From Armatimonadota bacterium (GTDB lineage: Bacteria > Armatimonadota > Hebobacteria > Hebobacterales > WVXJ01), in contig WVXJ01000042.1 in assembly GCA_011773575.1 (NCBI GenBank), forward strand, positions 4,959 to 20,565: a DNA stretch of 15,607 bases, written 5' to 3'. The notes beneath the pieces were generated by a model. The model did not search any database and was not told the origin of the DNA. It worked only from the letters and a program-made list of their open reading frames with translations. The stretch's first letter is position 1, and each line of letters opens with the position of its first letter. Of this stretch, positions 15,226 to 15,607 are shown in pieces. Both the position numbers and the translations under genes were made by a program.

Positions 15226-15234
15226 ATTGTATCA
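15226..15234 (-). promoter_or_regulatory. Extended -10 element, candidate hicAB promoter
   Basis: The minus strand reads TGA-TACAAT, the TGN-TACAAT form also used by the tRNA-Gln promoter. No convincing -35 hexamer is seen. The predicted start near 15219 gives a leader of about 26 nt before hicA. Confidence 0.35.
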
Positions 15235-15268
15235 CTTCACACAGCACCTGGAACAGAACATTAGAGAC

Positions 15269-15607
15269 TCAGCGAACCCTCTTCAGCAGTGCCTCAGGGT
15301 TAATTCGCAGCGCCTTTTCCACCTCGGCATTAGAGAGCCCCGCGCCTTCGGCAACCATCCTTTGAAGTTCCTGGGTCAGTAAATTCTCGGGCGCGTGGGT
15401 ATCACTGTTCACCAGGAGGCTGGCCCCGGCTTCCAGGCCGAGACGGGCGACTCGCCCATTACACAAGCAGTGGCCTCCTCTCGCGGAGAGTTCTAGGAGG
15501 ATATCATTCTTGGCTGCAAGCGCGGCTTCTTCAGGCGCAATCAATCCCGGATGGGCTAGTATGTCAACATTCGGCGATTTCACCGCAGCCAGGTTGGTTC
15601 CCGCGGG
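15269..15607 (-). CDS. PHP-domain metal-dependent phosphoesterase, C-terminal part (runs off the right edge)
   Basis: The last 112 codons of a PHP-domain protein; the frame is open through position 15607, so the N terminus lies outside the window. Visible metal-site motifs are VDILAHPGLI, ELSARGGH and NSDTHAPENL, the pattern of histidinol-phosphatase-like PHP enzymes, followed by a helical tail (AGLSNAEVEKALRINPEALL). It is closest in style to the compact PHP proteins related to histidinol phosphatase, rather than DNA polymerase PHP domains. The natural substrate cannot be fixed. The internal GTG 15583 is not the start, because the frame upstream reads PAGTNLAA, which fits the family. Confidence 0.88.
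   Translation of the reverse strand, partial: PAGTNLAAVKSPNVDILAHPGLIAPEEAALAAKNDILLELSARGGHCLCNGRVARLGLEAGASLLVNSDTHAPENLLTQELQRMVAEGAGLSNAEVEKALRINPEALLKRVR

Noticed and set aside
1..15607. CRISPR arrays, insertion sequences, integrase genes or rRNA
   Set aside because: I saw no regularly spaced repeats, no transposase or integrase motifs, no terminal inverted repeats and no rRNA-like sequence on either strand.

Overview
The window looks like chromosomal DNA from a diderm-type bacterium of moderate to fairly high G+C. It has bacterial valyl- and seryl-tRNA synthetases, a bacterial Lon protease, Shine-Dalgarno starts (several GTG) and an RND efflux pair. I cannot name the phylum: nothing here is diagnostic, and the best-known families are universal.

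Layout. Positions 1-12547 are read entirely on the minus strand. In order of transcription (high to low coordinates) they are: two tandem paralogous cation/Ca2+ exchanger-type membrane proteins (12547-11570 and 11390-10392); a hairpin terminator; a tRNA-Gln(TTG) with a strong promoter; an efflux group made of an RND periplasmic adaptor (10093-8837), an RND inner-membrane pump (8827-5483) and a 616-residue protein of repeated winged-helix modules (5451-3601); lon (3482-1044); and the 5' part of valS (854 to the window edge). serS (12780-14057) is read on the plus strand, divergent from the exchangers. A short accessory stretch follows: a poorly supported membrane-anchored ORF whose frame is interrupted upstream, a hicA-hicB toxin-antitoxin pair (minus strand), and the 3' part of a PHP-domain phosphoesterase running off the right edge.

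How the parts may work together. Adaptor and pump are 9 bp apart and form one tripartite-type efflux module without a local TolC gene. The winged-helix protein starts 31 bp after the pump and is probably co-transcribed; its function is unknown. lon has its own strong ribosome binding site and a 118-bp upstream gap containing a tandem TGTTACA motif, so it may have its own promoter. The two exchangers are about 70% identical by eye.

The most interesting signal is non-coding. A roughly 65-75 bp element lies upstream of both exchangers and contains a 28-nt block identical in the two copies, although the proteins differ at about 30% of residues. On the exchanger-sense strand both copies can form the same two stems, and base changes between the copies keep the pairing through G-U wobbles. 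This makes it a candidate structured leader RNA or a dispersed repeat. Other oddities are an RND pump with two extra membrane segments, five apparent winged-helix modules in the 616-residue protein, unusual alpha-repeat motifs in the exchangers, and a tRNA promoter that predicts an almost leaderless transcript.
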